Positions 41,558-50,864 of a stretch of DNA of 64,000 nt are shown one piece after another. This DNA is from Chloroflexus aggregans DSM 9485 (GTDB taxonomy: Bacteria; Chloroflexota; Chloroflexia; Chloroflexales; Chloroflexaceae). The notes beneath the pieces are model-generated. The model was not told the DNA's origin. It did not search any database and worked only from the letters and a program-made list of their open reading frames with translations. Numbering within the stretch: position 1 is the stretch's first letter; each line of letters opens with the position of its first letter. Both the position numbers and the translations under genes were made by a program. Location: contig NC_011831.1 in the NCBI RefSeq assembly GCF_000021945.1, forward strand, positions 3,299,353-3,363,352, given 5' to 3'.

Positions 41558-42979
41558 ATGCCGCAAACCATCACCTTTTACGACCGCGTTGATCACGCCC
41601 TGCACGATGATTCGTTGCAGACGGCGCTGCACCGGGCGACGACACGCTTTATCGGCAACCGGGCCGGCGCGATCGGCGCACTCTGTGATCCTGATCGGTT
41701 ACGTGATCAGGCGCGCGCTATCCGAGCCTACGCGCTGGCCCATCTCGATGAGCTGTTGCCGCAGTTGGCTGCCAATGTCGAAGCGCGCGGTGGTCATGTG
41801 TGTTGGGCGAGTGATGGCGAAGAGGCCCGGCGCTACATTGTTGAACTGGCCCGCGCGCGTGGGGTACGCAGCATTGTGAAATCAAAATCGATGGCCTCCG
41901 AAGAGATTCATCTTAACAAGGCCCTCGAATATGCCGGTTTCGAGGTAGTCGAGACCGATCTTGGCGAGTACATTATTCAGCTTGCCGGCGAAACGCCATC
42001 GCACATCACTGCACCCGCCATCCACAAAACCCGCGAGCAGGTGAGTGAACTGTTTCAGCAGCACCTCGGTATGCCGCCGACCACCGAAGTGCCGTCGATG
42101 ATCCGCACTGCCCGGCAGGCGCTGCGCCAACGCTTTTTGCAGGCCGATATGGGCATCAGCGGGGTCAATTTTGGCGTGGCCGACAGCGGTGCGATCGTGA
42201 TAGTTGAGAATGAGGGCAATGCACGTCTCTCGACCACGGTACCACGTATTCATGTAGCGATTATGGGTATCGAGCGGATCGTCGCTCGGCTCGCCGATCT
42301 GGGTGTGATGCTGCAAGTGTTGGCTCGCTCGGCTACCGGCCAAAAGCTGAGTGTCTATACCAGCTTGATCAGTGGCCCGGCGCGCCCCGGAGAGGAGGAT
42401 GGTCCCGAAGAGTTTCATCTTGTCTTACTCGACAACGGTCGGTCGCGGATTTTGGGTGGGCAGTACGCCGAGTCGCTGCTCTGCATTCGCTGCGGGGCTT
42501 GCCTTAACGCTTGCCCGGTCTATCAGGCAATTGGTGGTCATGCGTATGGTGGTGTCTATTCCGGCCCGATTGGTGCAATTCTGACTCCACTGTTGCAACC
42601 CGATTTACCCGATGCCTATCTATTGCCGCAGGCTAGCTCGTTGTGTGGGGCGTGTCAGGAAGTTTGTCCGGTGCGGATTGCCATTCCCGATATGTTACTC
42701 CGTCATCGTGCTGATGCTGTTAAAGCCGGTAAGGTCAATCCGGTTGAGAAGGCAGCGATTACCGGTTATACCATGACGATGACCCATCCGGCGATCTATG
42801 ACACTGCCGGTAAGGTGGGTCGCTTCTTTAGCCGTATCTTGGCCCGTAAGGGACGTTTCCGTCGTTTGCCGCCGCCGCTCCATTTGTGGACGAAAGAGCG
42901 CGATTTTCCGGCGTTGCCGCCTAAGTCGTTCCGTGAGTTGTGGGCCGAGCGGAAGAAACAACGCCAATCATCATCGTAG
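41558..42979 (+). CDS. lutB: Lactate utilisation protein B-like (4Fe-4S protein)
   Basis: A 473-residue LutB. It has an N-terminal LUD-type domain ([64 protein letters not shown]) and two ferredoxin-like 4Fe-4S motifs, [14 protein letters not shown] and [12 protein letters not shown], followed by a C-terminal extension ([20 protein letters not shown]). The frame runs upstream to a TTG at 41531, but the ATG at 41558 ([10 protein letters not shown]) matches the family start; its ribosome binding site is weak. It is separated from lutA by the 51-bp repeat array. Confidence 0.9.
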   Translation: [473 protein letters not shown]

Positions 42980-42985
42980 GGTAGG

Positions 42986-43004
42986 GGCAGGTTTCACACC
43001 TGCC
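42986..43004. terminator. GGCAGGT hairpin after lutB
   Basis: GGCAGGT, 5-nt loop, ACCTGCC (7-bp stem) directly after the lutB stop codon. The type GTAGGGGCAGGTTTCACACC is a common intergenic palindrome; terminator activity is uncertain. Confidence 0.4.
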
Positions 43005-43023
43005 TCCAAACCGTATGTGAACC

Positions 43024-43494
43024 ATGACCCTCCTATCGGATATGCGTATCACCATCCATGCCGAACGACCAGACACTGCCGAGGCGCTGGCATTGATCGA
43101 AGAACTGGAAGCCGAACTGGCCCCGCTCTACCCGCCGGAAAGCCAGCATGGCTATAGCGTCGAGAAGCTTATTGCGCAAGGAGTCGCCTTTTTCGTCGTG
43201 CGGGTGAACGGCGAGGCTGCCGGTTGCGGTGGTATCCAACTGTACCCTAACTATGGCGAACTGAAGCGGATGTATGTGCGGCCAGCGTTTCGCGGGATGG
43301 GGCTGGCCCAACGGCTGATCGATCACCTCGCCGCGTATGCGCTGGCGCGCGGATGTCGGTTGCTTCGGCTCGAAACCGGTACGTTGCAGCATGCGGCTAT
43401 CCGCTGCTATGAAAAGGCCGGTTTTTACCAGATCGGCCCGTTCGGCGAGTATCCCAATGATCCGTTGTCGTTATTCTACGAACGGCGACTGTAA
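43024..43494 (+). CDS. GNAT-family N-acetyltransferase
   Basis: A 156-residue acetyl-CoA-dependent acyltransferase. Motif C/D: AFFVVRVNGEAAGCGGIQLYP. Motif A: LKRMYVRPAFRGMGLAQRLIDHLAAYALARG (acetyl-CoA pyrophosphate loop R-x-x-G-x-G/A). Motif B: LRLETGTLQHAAIRCYEKAGF. An internal ATG at 43042 (MRITIHAERP) may be the real start; neither has a clear ribosome binding site. It sits inside the lut cluster, between lutB and lutC, but has no known role there. Substrate unknown. Confidence 0.85.
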   Translation: MTLLSDMRITIHAERPDTAEALALIEELEAELAPLYPPESQHGYSVEKLIAQGVAFFVVRVNGEAAGCGGIQLYPNYGELKRMYVRPAFRGMGLAQRLIDHLAAYALARGCRLLRLETGTLQHAAIRCYEKAGFYQIGPFGEYPNDPLSLFYERRL

Positions 43495-43590
43495 GAAGAG
43501 GCGCAAAGGACGCTGACGCAAAGGCGCAGAGGGGGCGAGGCGGGTAACGCAAAGGCGCAAAGGGCGCAAAGGCGCAGAGGATGATAAACG
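43495..43590. repeat. CGCAAAGG-type repeat array after the GNAT gene
   Basis: Degenerate ACGCAAAGGCGCAAAGG units, the same family as at 10.7 kb, starting at the GNAT stop codon. Confidence 0.8.
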
Positions 43591-43594
43591 CAAG

Positions 43595-43783
43595 GGCGCG
43601 AAGGACGCAGAGCACGCAGAGGTTTTTTGTTGTCGCAAATTTTCTCTCCAAGATCGCACGCGCAAATTGCGGCGCGAAGGACGCAGAGCACGCAGAGGTT
43701 TTTTGTTGGGCCGTCGTTGGTGAACCACGGGAGGAAGCATTATTGGGCGCGAAGGACGCAGAGCACGCAGAGGTTTTTTGTTG
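43595..43783. repeat. Three spaced copies of a 38-bp repeat upstream of lutC
   Basis: Identical 38-bp copies start at 43595, 43671 and 43746 (GGCGCGAAGGACGCAGAGC through AGGTTTTTTGTTG), separated by 38 and 37 bp of unrelated sequence. Each ends in a T run. With the preceding array they fill the 357-bp GNAT-lutC gap, in which no gene is seen. Confidence 0.9.
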
Positions 43784-43851
43784 TTCTCAGTAGGAAGCTT
43801 TTGCCAGACCTTTATCGCTCTGCGAAGCTTGTGTTTTGATTAGGAGATGTT

Positions 43852-44547
43852 ATGAGTCGTGAACAGATTCTCGCCAATCTCCGCACCAGTCTCAACGCCA
43901 ACCGGCCTTGGCTGTTGGCTGAAGCTGAACGAATGCCGCACGAACCACCACCGTTTGTGTTGCCGGCCCAAGATGATCTTGTTGGTCAGTTTATCGATGA
44001 ACTAACCAGGCTTGAGGGGAAGGCATATCGGGTAGGGAGTGCTGATGCGGCGTTAGCGATTGTTGACCGCTTGATCGAAGAGACGCAGGCGACGAGTGTA
44101 ATCGGCTGGGATCTCGACCAGATAGGTCTACCCGGCTTGCCTGAATTGTTGACCGCACGTGGCGTGAAGCTGGCGGTGGCTGATGTACGTGGTGAAGGGC
44201 GCAAGAACCGTTTCCAAGAGCTAGAACCGATCCCCGTCTGTTTGTCGGGAGCAGAGTTGGTGATTGCCGAGAGCGGTACACTGCTCTTGCGTCACGGTCC
44301 CGGTAGACCACGCATTGCTTCGTTGTTGGCGCCATGCCATATTGCCGTTGTGTTTCGACACCAAGTGGTGCGCGGTCTTGGTGAGGCGCTGGCCCTGTTG
44401 GCGCAACGCTATGGCGATGATATTTTTGGCTCAACGAGTAACCTGACCTTCATCACTGGACCCTCGCGTACCGCTGATATCGAGATGACACTCTCGCTCG
44501 GTATTCATGGCCCGCCACAGATTCATGTGATTGTGGTGGAGAATTAA
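43852..44547 (+). CDS. lutC: Lactate utilisation protein C-like (LUD domain)
   Basis: A 231-residue LUD-domain protein: MSREQILANLRTSL, LTRLEGKAYRV, TSVIGWDLDQIGLPGL and the core SGAELVIAESGTLLLRHGPGRPRIASLLAPCHIAVVF ending GPSRTADIEMTLSLGIHGP, typical of LutC. It should form the LutABC oxidase with the two upstream proteins. AGGAG is placed 4 bp before the ATG. It is separated from lutB by a GNAT gene and repeats, so expression may need read-through or its own promoter, which I could not identify. Confidence 0.9.
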   Translation: MSREQILANLRTSLNANRPWLLAEAERMPHEPPPFVLPAQDDLVGQFIDELTRLEGKAYRVGSADAALAIVDRLIEETQATSVIGWDLDQIGLPGLPELLTARGVKLAVADVRGEGRKNRFQELEPIPVCLSGAELVIAESGTLLLRHGPGRPRIASLLAPCHIAVVFRHQVVRGLGEALALLAQRYGDDIFGSTSNLTFITGPSRTADIEMTLSLGIHGPPQIHVIVVEN

Positions 44548-44622
44548 TGTCACATATGCAGCGGTAAGCGCTCGTGAAGCGCGATGTGCATGCAGTTATC
44601 GTGCGTTTGACAATTCAAGACA

Positions 44623-45591
44623 ATGAAGATAAAACCACCCATCTTTGTCACCCGTCGATTACCCGATCCGGCGATGGCAATCCTCGCCGAACACTGTACT
44701 GTCTCGTGGTGGGATCAGGTTGAGATGCCCATCCCGCGCGACGAGTTACTGCGTGGTGTTGCTGCTGCTGAAGGGTTGCTCTGCCTGATTACTGACCGCA
44801 TCGACGCTGAAGTGATCGCTGCGGCGCCGCGTCTGTGCGCCGTGTCGATCATGGCGGTTGGCTATGACAACATTGACCGCGCAGCGCTGGCGGCGCGTGG
44901 GATTACCCTCACTAATACGCCTGATGTACTGACCGAAACTACCGCCGATCTGGCGTGGGCGTTGTTGTTAGCTGCGGCCCGTCGCGTTGTGGAGGGCCAC
45001 AAACTGATCGAGCGCGGTGAGTGGGGGCCGTGGCACCCGTTGCAGATGGTTGGGCAAGACATCTATGGCCGGGTGTTGGGGGTGGTTGGCGCGGGCCGGA
45101 TTGGGCAAGCGGTCTTGCGCCGGGGACGCGGCTTTGGTATGCGACTGATCTACCATAACCGTCGGCCTAACCCTATCCTTGCCGCCGAGTTGGGGGCTGA
45201 ATATCGTCCACTGAACGATCTCCTGGCCGAAAGTGATGCGGTGGTGGTTACGGCTCCGCTTACCGATGAGACGCGTGGTATGTTTGGGTCTGCTCAGTTT
45301 GCGCTGATGAAACCGGCCAGCATTTTTGTGAATGTCGCTCGCGGACCGCTTGTGCGCGAAGATGAGCTGGTCGCTGCGCTGCGTGCCGGTCGTCCGTGGG
45401 CCGCCGGTCTCGATGTCTTTGATCGCGAGCCGATCGGGCCGGATCACCCGCTGCTTGCCTTGCCGAACGTGGTGCTCACTCCCCACATCGGCAGCGCGAG
45501 TGTCGCGACTCGTGTGCGTATGGCGACGCTTGCTGCCGAGAATCTGGTGGCGGTATTGAGCGGGCGTGCTACGCCGCACATCGTCAAGTAG
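44623..45591 (+). CDS. D-isomer specific 2-hydroxyacid dehydrogenase (glyoxylate/hydroxypyruvate reductase type)
   Basis: A 322-residue NAD(P)H-dependent dehydrogenase. The Rossmann motif is VLGVVGAGRIGQAV (near 150). Catalytic residues appear as Arg in FVNVARGPLV, Glu in DVFDREPI and His in LTPHIGSAS. The order and spacing match GyaR/GhrB-type enzymes that interconvert glyoxylate and glycolate or hydroxypyruvate and glycerate. Its place directly after lutC (75 bp) suggests it works on the same 2-hydroxy or 2-oxo acid pool. Glyoxylate is an intermediate of the 3-hydroxypropionate bicycle in Chloroflexus, which makes glyoxylate/glycolate the favoured pair, by inference. Confidence 0.88.
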   Translation: MKIKPPIFVTRRLPDPAMAILAEHCTVSWWDQVEMPIPRDELLRGVAAAEGLLCLITDRIDAEVIAAAPRLCAVSIMAVGYDNIDRAALAARGITLTNTPDVLTETTADLAWALLLAAARRVVEGHKLIERGEWGPWHPLQMVGQDIYGRVLGVVGAGRIGQAVLRRGRGFGMRLIYHNRRPNPILAAELGAEYRPLNDLLAESDAVVVTAPLTDETRGMFGSAQFALMKPASIFVNVARGPLVREDELVAALRAGRPWAAGLDVFDREPIGPDHPLLALPNVVLTPHIGSASVATRVRMATLAAENLVAVLSGRATPHIVK

Positions 45592-45849
45592 GGAGCGGCA
45601 AGTACTCTGGCGAAACCTGCTCCCCTGTTAGAACGCGAACGACTTGCTCGTTGGGGCAAGCTGCGCGTGCTGATCTTTGTCGGCGTGGAATATTTTGCGC
45701 GCTGTTCCATCATCTACCCAAAGTTGTGTGTGCTGGAGCGGACTGGTCGGCGCAGTACCGATGCTCCTCAGCAGTGCATGATGCGTCTCCCATATTTCCG
45801 GTAAGATTAAAGATAACGCAGCAGGTGAAACAGACGCAGATCGAACGCT

Positions 45850-48024
45850 ATGCCGCAACTTGATGGCATCCTCGAACGGATTACTTTTCAGAGTGAGAGC
45901 GACGGTTACACCGTTGCGCGCTTACGCCCGACCGGTAAACACAGTACCATCACGATTGTCGGTAAATTGCTCGGTGTTCGACCCGGCGAGCACCTGATCC
46001 TAGAGGGTGAGTGGCGTGATCACCCAATCCATGGACGCCAGTTTAGTGTGCAGTCCTACAGGAGCTATCTCCCGGCTACGATTGACGGTATTCGCCGTTA
46101 TTTGGGGAGTGGGTTGATCAAAGGGGTGGGTCCGGCGATGGCGAAACGCATCACCGAAACGTTCGGCAAATACACCCTCGATGTCCTTGACCGCGAACCA
46201 GAACGGCTAAGCGAAGTACCGGGTTTGGGGCGTAAGAAGGCAGCATTGATCGCCGCGGCATGGCGAGAGCAACAGCGGATCAAAGACCTGATGATCCTCT
46301 TGCAAGACTTTGGTTTACCGACCGGGATCGCGGTACGTATCTACAAGCATTACGGTGATGATGCACTGAGTATTGTCCAACACGAGCCGTATCGGTTGGC
46401 AGATGAAGTTGATGGAGTGGGGTTTCGTACCGCCGACACCATCGCCGTCGGTCTCGGCATTGCTCGCGACGACCCACGCCGGATTGCGGCTGGGTTGCGC
46501 TATGCTTTGGGGCAAGCTTCCAATGCAGGGCACTGTTATCTGCCCCGGCTAGAACTCATCGAGCGTGCCGCTGCACTTCTGACGGTGTCGCAGGCGCAGG
46601 TGGTGGCGGTGCTTGACACATTGTTGGCGAATAACCTGTTGTGGCGCGATACGGTCGTCACCGCTACCGATCCGGATCTCCAGCCGATCTACCTCCCACC
46701 GTTAGCATTTGCCGAAATCGGTGTCGCGAACGCGATCCGTCGTTTCCTGGCGCAGCGCACAGCACTGGCTGAACGCTACGCCTCTAGTCGATGGGAAAAA
46801 GTCTTTGCCCATCTCGCCGAACGGCGGGGCTTGCTGCTCAGTCCTCAGCAACAGCAAGCGGTGCGCACCGCGTTAACAACACCGGTGATGCTCCTCACCG
46901 GCGGACCGGGCACCGGCAAAACCACCAGCTTGCGTGCGCTCGTGATCTTACTTCTCGCCCGTGGCTACCGCCCGTTACTGGCCGCACCAACCGGACGGGC
47001 TGCCCGTCGGTTGAGTGAAGCCACCGGGGTCGAAGCGCGCACCATCCACCGGCTGTTGGAATATGGCGCTGACGGTTCATTTCGTCGGAATGCCGAATAC
47101 CCGCTCGAGTGCGATCTGCTGGTCATTGACGAAGCGAGTATGCTCGACGTAGTACTGGCCAATCAACTACTGAAAGCGGTGCAACCCGATACACACCTTC
47201 TCATCGTCGGCGACGCCGACCAACTACCGAGCGTCGGGCCGGGCCGTGTGCTCGGCGATCTGATTGACAGCGGCATAGTGCCGCGTATCCATCTCGACGC
47301 CATCTTCCGCCAAGCTGCCGGCAGCGGCATTGCGACTAACGCGCGACGCATCAACGACGGCCTGCTGCCAGACTGGGGCGGGCACGATGACTTCTACTTC
47401 TTTGCTGCCGAGACACCCGAACGCTGCGCTGAACTCGTTGTCGAACTGGTGGTCGAACGCATCCCGCGCCGGTTCGGGTATGACCCGCGACGCGACATTC
47501 AAGTACTCAGCCCAACCCATAAAGGGGTTGCCGGTGTAGCCGCACTCAACACCGCGCTGCAAGCTGCACTCAACCCGCCGCGCCCCGGCGTGGCTGAATA
47601 TCACCGTGGTGATACCATCTTTCGGGTCGGTGACCGCGTCATTCAACAGCGCAACGACTACGAGCGCGATGTCTATAACGGCGACACCGGTGAAGTGATT
47701 GCCATCGACGCCACAGCGCCGACCGTGGTGGTGCGGTTTGAAGATGGGCGCGCTATCCGGTACAGCAGCCTCGACCTTGACGACCTCACCCTCGCTTACG
47801 CACTCAGCGTGCATAAAAGTCAGGGCAGTGAGTATCCGGTGGTGGTGCTGCCGCTCTTGCTCCAACATCAACCGTTGCTGCAACGCAACCTGCTTTACAC
47901 CGCCGTCACCCGCGCCCGCCAGCTTGTGGTCATCGTTGGCGACCGGCGCGCCGTCGCTGCCGCCGTTGCCGCCGCTGAAGTCGAACGGCGTTACACCGGC
48001 CTCAGTGTGCGGCTACGCGAGTAG
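45850..48024 (+). CDS. recD2: RecD2-type ATP-dependent DNA helicase
   Basis: A 724-residue superfamily 1B 5'-3' helicase not associated with RecBC. The N-terminal OB-like region (ITFQSESDGYTVARLRP) and helix-hairpin-helix repeats (LGSGLIKGVGPAMAKRI, VPGLGRKKAALIAAAW) mark RecD2. Motor motifs are Walker A LLTGGPGTGKTTSLRAL, Walker B LLVIDEASMLD, motif III LLIVGDADQLPSVGPG, and the C-terminal UvrD_C_2 element ALSVHKSQGSEYPVVVLPL with YTAVTRARQLVV. RecD2 acts in replication-linked DNA repair. The 258 bp upstream contain no recognisable gene. Confidence 0.95.
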   Translation: MPQLDGILERITFQSESDGYTVARLRPTGKHSTITIVGKLLGVRPGEHLILEGEWRDHPIHGRQFSVQSYRSYLPATIDGIRRYLGSGLIKGVGPAMAKRITETFGKYTLDVLDREPERLSEVPGLGRKKAALIAAAWREQQRIKDLMILLQDFGLPTGIAVRIYKHYGDDALSIVQHEPYRLADEVDGVGFRTADTIAVGLGIARDDPRRIAAGLRYALGQASNAGHCYLPRLELIERAAALLTVSQAQVVAVLDTLLANNLLWRDTVVTATDPDLQPIYLPPLAFAEIGVANAIRRFLAQRTALAERYASSRWEKVFAHLAERRGLLLSPQQQQAVRTALTTPVMLLTGGPGTGKTTSLRALVILLLARGYRPLLAAPTGRAARRLSEATGVEARTIHRLLEYGADGSFRRNAEYPLECDLLVIDEASMLDVVLANQLLKAVQPDTHLLIVGDADQLPSVGPGRVLGDLIDSGIVPRIHLDAIFRQAAGSGIATNARRINDGLLPDWGGHDDFYFFAAETPERCAELVVELVVERIPRRFGYDPRRDIQVLSPTHKGVAGVAALNTALQAALNPPRPGVAEYHRGDTIFRVGDRVIQQRNDYERDVYNGDTGEVIAIDATAPTVVVRFEDGRAIRYSSLDLDDLTLAYALSVHKSQGSEYPVVVLPLLLQHQPLLQRNLLYTAVTRARQLVVIVGDRRAVAAAVAAAEVERRYTGLSVRLRE

Positions 48025-48214
48025 TGGCGCAAAGATGGCAAAGACGCGGTAGAGCCGGACGACTGTCCGGCTTTGCAGAGGTGCGCAAAGGGTTTTTGGG
48101 AAGAGGACTGAGCGTGTTCGTGCCTAACCTTCAAAAACCTTGGTGTGCTTTGCGCACTTGGTGTCTTGGCGTTTGAATCTTGGTGAACTTTGCGGGCTTG
48201 GCGTCTTTTTCCAA
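48025..48214. repeat. Mixed repeat cluster after recD2
   Basis: CGCAAAGA-type units flank a palindrome AGCCGGAC, GACT, GTCCGGCT (48053-48072). A second, inverted CTTTGCGCACTTGG/CTTTGCGGGCTTGG set lies at 48146-48210. The palindrome type recurs at 52.5, 55.0 and 60.4 kb. Confidence 0.8.
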
Positions 48215-48240
48215 CGCTTGGTCATTACGCCAATCGAGCG

Positions 48241-48249
48241 TGCTATAAT
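48241..48249 (+). promoter_or_regulatory. Extended -10 promoter before the nucleotidyltransferase remnant
   Basis: TGCTATAAT, with a perfect TATAAT at 48244-48249. A possible TTGGTC lies 20 bp upstream. Confidence 0.5.
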
Positions 48250-48601
48250 GCGAGTCACCCAACCTGATATTTGGTACGCAAAACAGGTTATACCGGTTCA
48301 GACGAAAGAGCAAATCCTCGACCTCTTACGGAGACACCAGCGCGAGTTGTAGCGTTTGGGTGTGCAGCGTTGCGGACTGTTTGACTCCTTTGTGCGGAAT
48401 GAGTCGCAGACAGGGAGTGATGTCGATATTTTGGTCCAATTCGAGCCAGATCAGAAAACGTTTGCTTATTTCATGCAGCTTGCATTGTTCCTTGAAGATC
48501 TATTTGACCGTAAGGTCGATTTGATGACGGTTGAAGCATTAAGCCCATATATTGGCCCGCATATTCTCCGTGAGGTTGAATATGTCTCGATCGGTGCGTG
48601 A
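48248..48601 (+). pseudogene. MNT-type nucleotidyltransferase (antitoxin-like) broken by an in-frame TAG
   Basis: The frame reads PVQTKEQILDLLRRHQREL, then TAG at 48350-48352, then RLGVQRCGLFDSFVRNESQTGSDVDILVQFEPDQ and ends in HILREVEYVSIGA. This is a minimal nucleotidyltransferase domain of the MntA/HepT antitoxin type. The family has Gln or a similar residue at the stop position, so a CAG-to-TAG change is likely. The catalytic GSxxRG motif reads DSFVRN (Gly to Asp), a second sign of decay, while the DxD pair (SDVDILV) is intact. No HEPN toxin gene is adjacent. The start is uncertain; ATG 48248 overlaps the -10 box, so translation may begin further in. The 3' end overlaps the next gene's start. 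Confidence 0.7.
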
Positions 48602-50678
48602 GTATCTTCAGCATGCGCTTATCGCTGCTGGGGGCAGCTTAGTCGTGATCGGGCTACTCATTGTAATGAATAGTGGGTTGACCGAGTGGGTGCTGTCGCT
48701 CGTGGCTGTTTGGAAAGGAAAGCCGCCAGCGCCGCATTGGCTGGTGAAAATTCATGCCATCGGCATAGAGGCATTGGTCAGCGGGATAGCGCTGGTTGCG
48801 CTGGGCTGGGTCGCTCTGCCGCGCTGGAATTGGCTGGCGGCTCTCGCGCAACAGGATAGCGTCGTATTAACCGTAGCTCTGCTTGCGATTGGGGGATTGT
48901 GGCTGCCGGTTGCGCTCATTGGTCATAGCGCCGTCATTGGCGGCGAACGGTATTGGTGGCTTGATGATGACGCCATGATTTCAATGCGCTATGCCCGACA
49001 CCTTGCTCAGGGTGCGGGTTTGGTCTGGAATTTAGACGGTGAGCGTGTTGAGGGGTATACCAATCTGTTGTGGACACTCTATATGGCGCTGGTGCATCTG
49101 TTGCCGATCCCGGTTGCCCAAACCTCGTTGATAATCCTGTTGACCAACATCACGCTTGCCGTTGCGACCGTTCCTATCATCATCCGCTTCGTGCGCGCGC
49201 TGGGCGGTAGCCCGTTGGTGGTTGCCGCCACCGTGCTCGGCTTCGTGCTCAATAAAAATGTGATGGCGTGGACAACCTCCGGCTTTGAGACTACCTTGTT
49301 GATGTGGTTGTTTCTGCTGGCCGCCTATCGAATTATCACAGAGGCGCAGCAGCGAATGCCGCGTCTGTTCACTTTTGTGATTATCGCGCTCCTGTCGCTG
49401 GTTCGATCAGACGCGGTGATCTTGTCGGTGTTGCTGTATGCGCTTGCGGTGTGGTTAAACAGCAACCGAATGCTGATCATCGGGTATGCTGCATTGTCGT
49501 TGGCCTTGCCGATAGCCCATGTCTTATTTAGAGCGTTGTATTATGGCGATGTGCTGCCCAACACCGCTTACCTGAAGGTCTTTGGGTGGGAGGGAGCATT
49601 GCTAGCGGGTTTCCGATACTTCGCCGCCTTTGCCATGCATTACCCTTTTGCGCTCGGCTTCGCCCTGATCGGTTCATTATTGACAAAAGATAAAGTGCGC
49701 CGCGCGTTGCTGGCGGTGGTTTTGGCATATGTGGCGTATGTGATCTATGTTGGCGGAGATGCCTTCCCCAACTTTCGGTTTTTTATACCGATCCTTCCTC
49801 TCATACTTGCGCTAGCCTTCCTTGGGGTGCAATCGCTCATTCGCACTGTTTGGACAACGCCTGTGCAGGGAGAGCAACTATTTGCGCCGCGTACGATCCT
49901 GCTTGCCGTTGGGTTGAGCGTTGTGGTAAGCGGCGTCACGATGGCGGCCCTCGCGCCAATGATTGATTTGCTCGTTGCTAGGGCGCAATCAGGGTCCGCC
50001 ATCAATCAGTGGTTTGTCTTCATCATCGGCGTGAGCGCGCTCGCCGGCAGCGTAGCAGCTTTCTTTGGGCGGAATGCCCTGCAACGCATGCTTTTACAAC
50101 CGGCTGTCGCATTCAGACTCTGGTTTGGGTTGCTCTGTCTGATAGGAACGCCGTTGCTTGTGCCGGGGTACAGTTGGTTTCTGCTGCCCTATGAGGCTGA
50201 TGTTGGCAACGTGACGATCGGGTTGCTGCTGAAGCGCAATACCCCGCCAACAAGCAAGGTTGCTGATTTCTGGGCTGGGTCGGTGTTCTACTTTTCTGAG
50301 CGCTACGCGATTGATTTGCTCGGGAAGTCAGATCGTCACATTGCCCGTCTGCCGGCTGCTTCTAGCGGCACGATGCCCGGCCACAATAAATTTGATTTTG
50401 ACTACTCGTTAGGTGTTCTGCAACCCGATTTCGTGGTAGCTAACTATGCCCTGCCGGTAAACGAAGCAATGTTGCGGCAATTAGCTACAGGCGACGTGGC
50501 ATTCACCGGTCAATTATATTTCAACCGGGTGTTTCAGCAGCATTGCCTGCCATATCCCATCCCTATCAATACATGGCGAACGATCTTCGTTTGTGATTGG
50601 TCTGAGCAGATCAGCGAGCGGCATGATTGGGATGCCTGTTCTATCACAACAGCGGGCAATTGTGCTGCAGAACGTTAG
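48582..50678 (+). CDS. Polytopic membrane glycosyltransferase-like protein (GT-C, AftB-like)
   Basis: A 698-residue membrane protein with about eleven hydrophobic helices. After the second/third helix lies GERYWWLDDDAMISMRYARHLAQGAGLVWNLDGERVEGYTNLLWTL. Its DDD-x-M...YA.N/HLA.G.GLVWN and VEGYTN pattern is the signature region of GT-C arabinofuranosyltransferase-like proteins (AftB relatives), which use polyprenyl-phosphate sugars on the outer face of the membrane. A soluble C-terminal region of about 140 residues follows the last helix (YAIDLLGKSDRHIARLP onward). The frame opens further upstream, but the ATG at 48582 is preceded by GAGGT at 6 bp. It overlaps the end of the nucleotidyltransferase remnant by 20 bp. 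Acceptor unknown. Confidence 0.75.
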   Translation: MSRSVREYLQHALIAAGGSLVVIGLLIVMNSGLTEWVLSLVAVWKGKPPAPHWLVKIHAIGIEALVSGIALVALGWVALPRWNWLAALAQQDSVVLTVALLAIGGLWLPVALIGHSAVIGGERYWWLDDDAMISMRYARHLAQGAGLVWNLDGERVEGYTNLLWTLYMALVHLLPIPVAQTSLIILLTNITLAVATVPIIIRFVRALGGSPLVVAATVLGFVLNKNVMAWTTSGFETTLLMWLFLLAAYRIITEAQQRMPRLFTFVIIALLSLVRSDAVILSVLLYALAVWLNSNRMLIIGYAALSLALPIAHVLFRALYYGDVLPNTAYLKVFGWEGALLAGFRYFAAFAMHYPFALGFALIGSLLTKDKVRRALLAVVLAYVAYVIYVGGDAFPNFRFFIPILPLILALAFLGVQSLIRTVWTTPVQGEQLFAPRTILLAVGLSVVVSGVTMAALAPMIDLLVARAQSGSAINQWFVFIIGVSALAGSVAAFFGRNALQRMLLQPAVAFRLWFGLLCLIGTPLLVPGYSWFLLPYEADVGNVTIGLLLKRNTPPTSKVADFWAGSVFYFSERYAIDLLGKSDRHIARLPAASSGTMPGHNKFDFDYSLGVLQPDFVVANYALPVNEAMLRQLATGDVAFTGQLYFNRVFQQHCLPYPIPINTWRTIFVCDWSEQISERHDWDACSITTAGNCAAER

Positions 50679-50864
50679 GCTAGCGCAAGATCTCAACTGC
50701 ATTGAAGGCACCTCGTCAGCATGCTCGGTATTCTACGGCATTCGCGAATCATTGGCGGCGCGAGGATTTTTATCATCGAACGGTAGACCTGAAGGGAAGG
50801 GAGGTGCTAATGAGGCGCCTCCCTGCTGCGGCAACATACACCGATCTAGCTCATTGCTGCTCGG

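Noticed and set aside
45592-45849. Short ORFs on both strands between the dehydrogenase and recD2
   Set aside because: No ribosome binding sites or recognisable motifs; a weak GGGAGC/GCTCCC pairing with a 22-nt loop is not convincing as a terminator.
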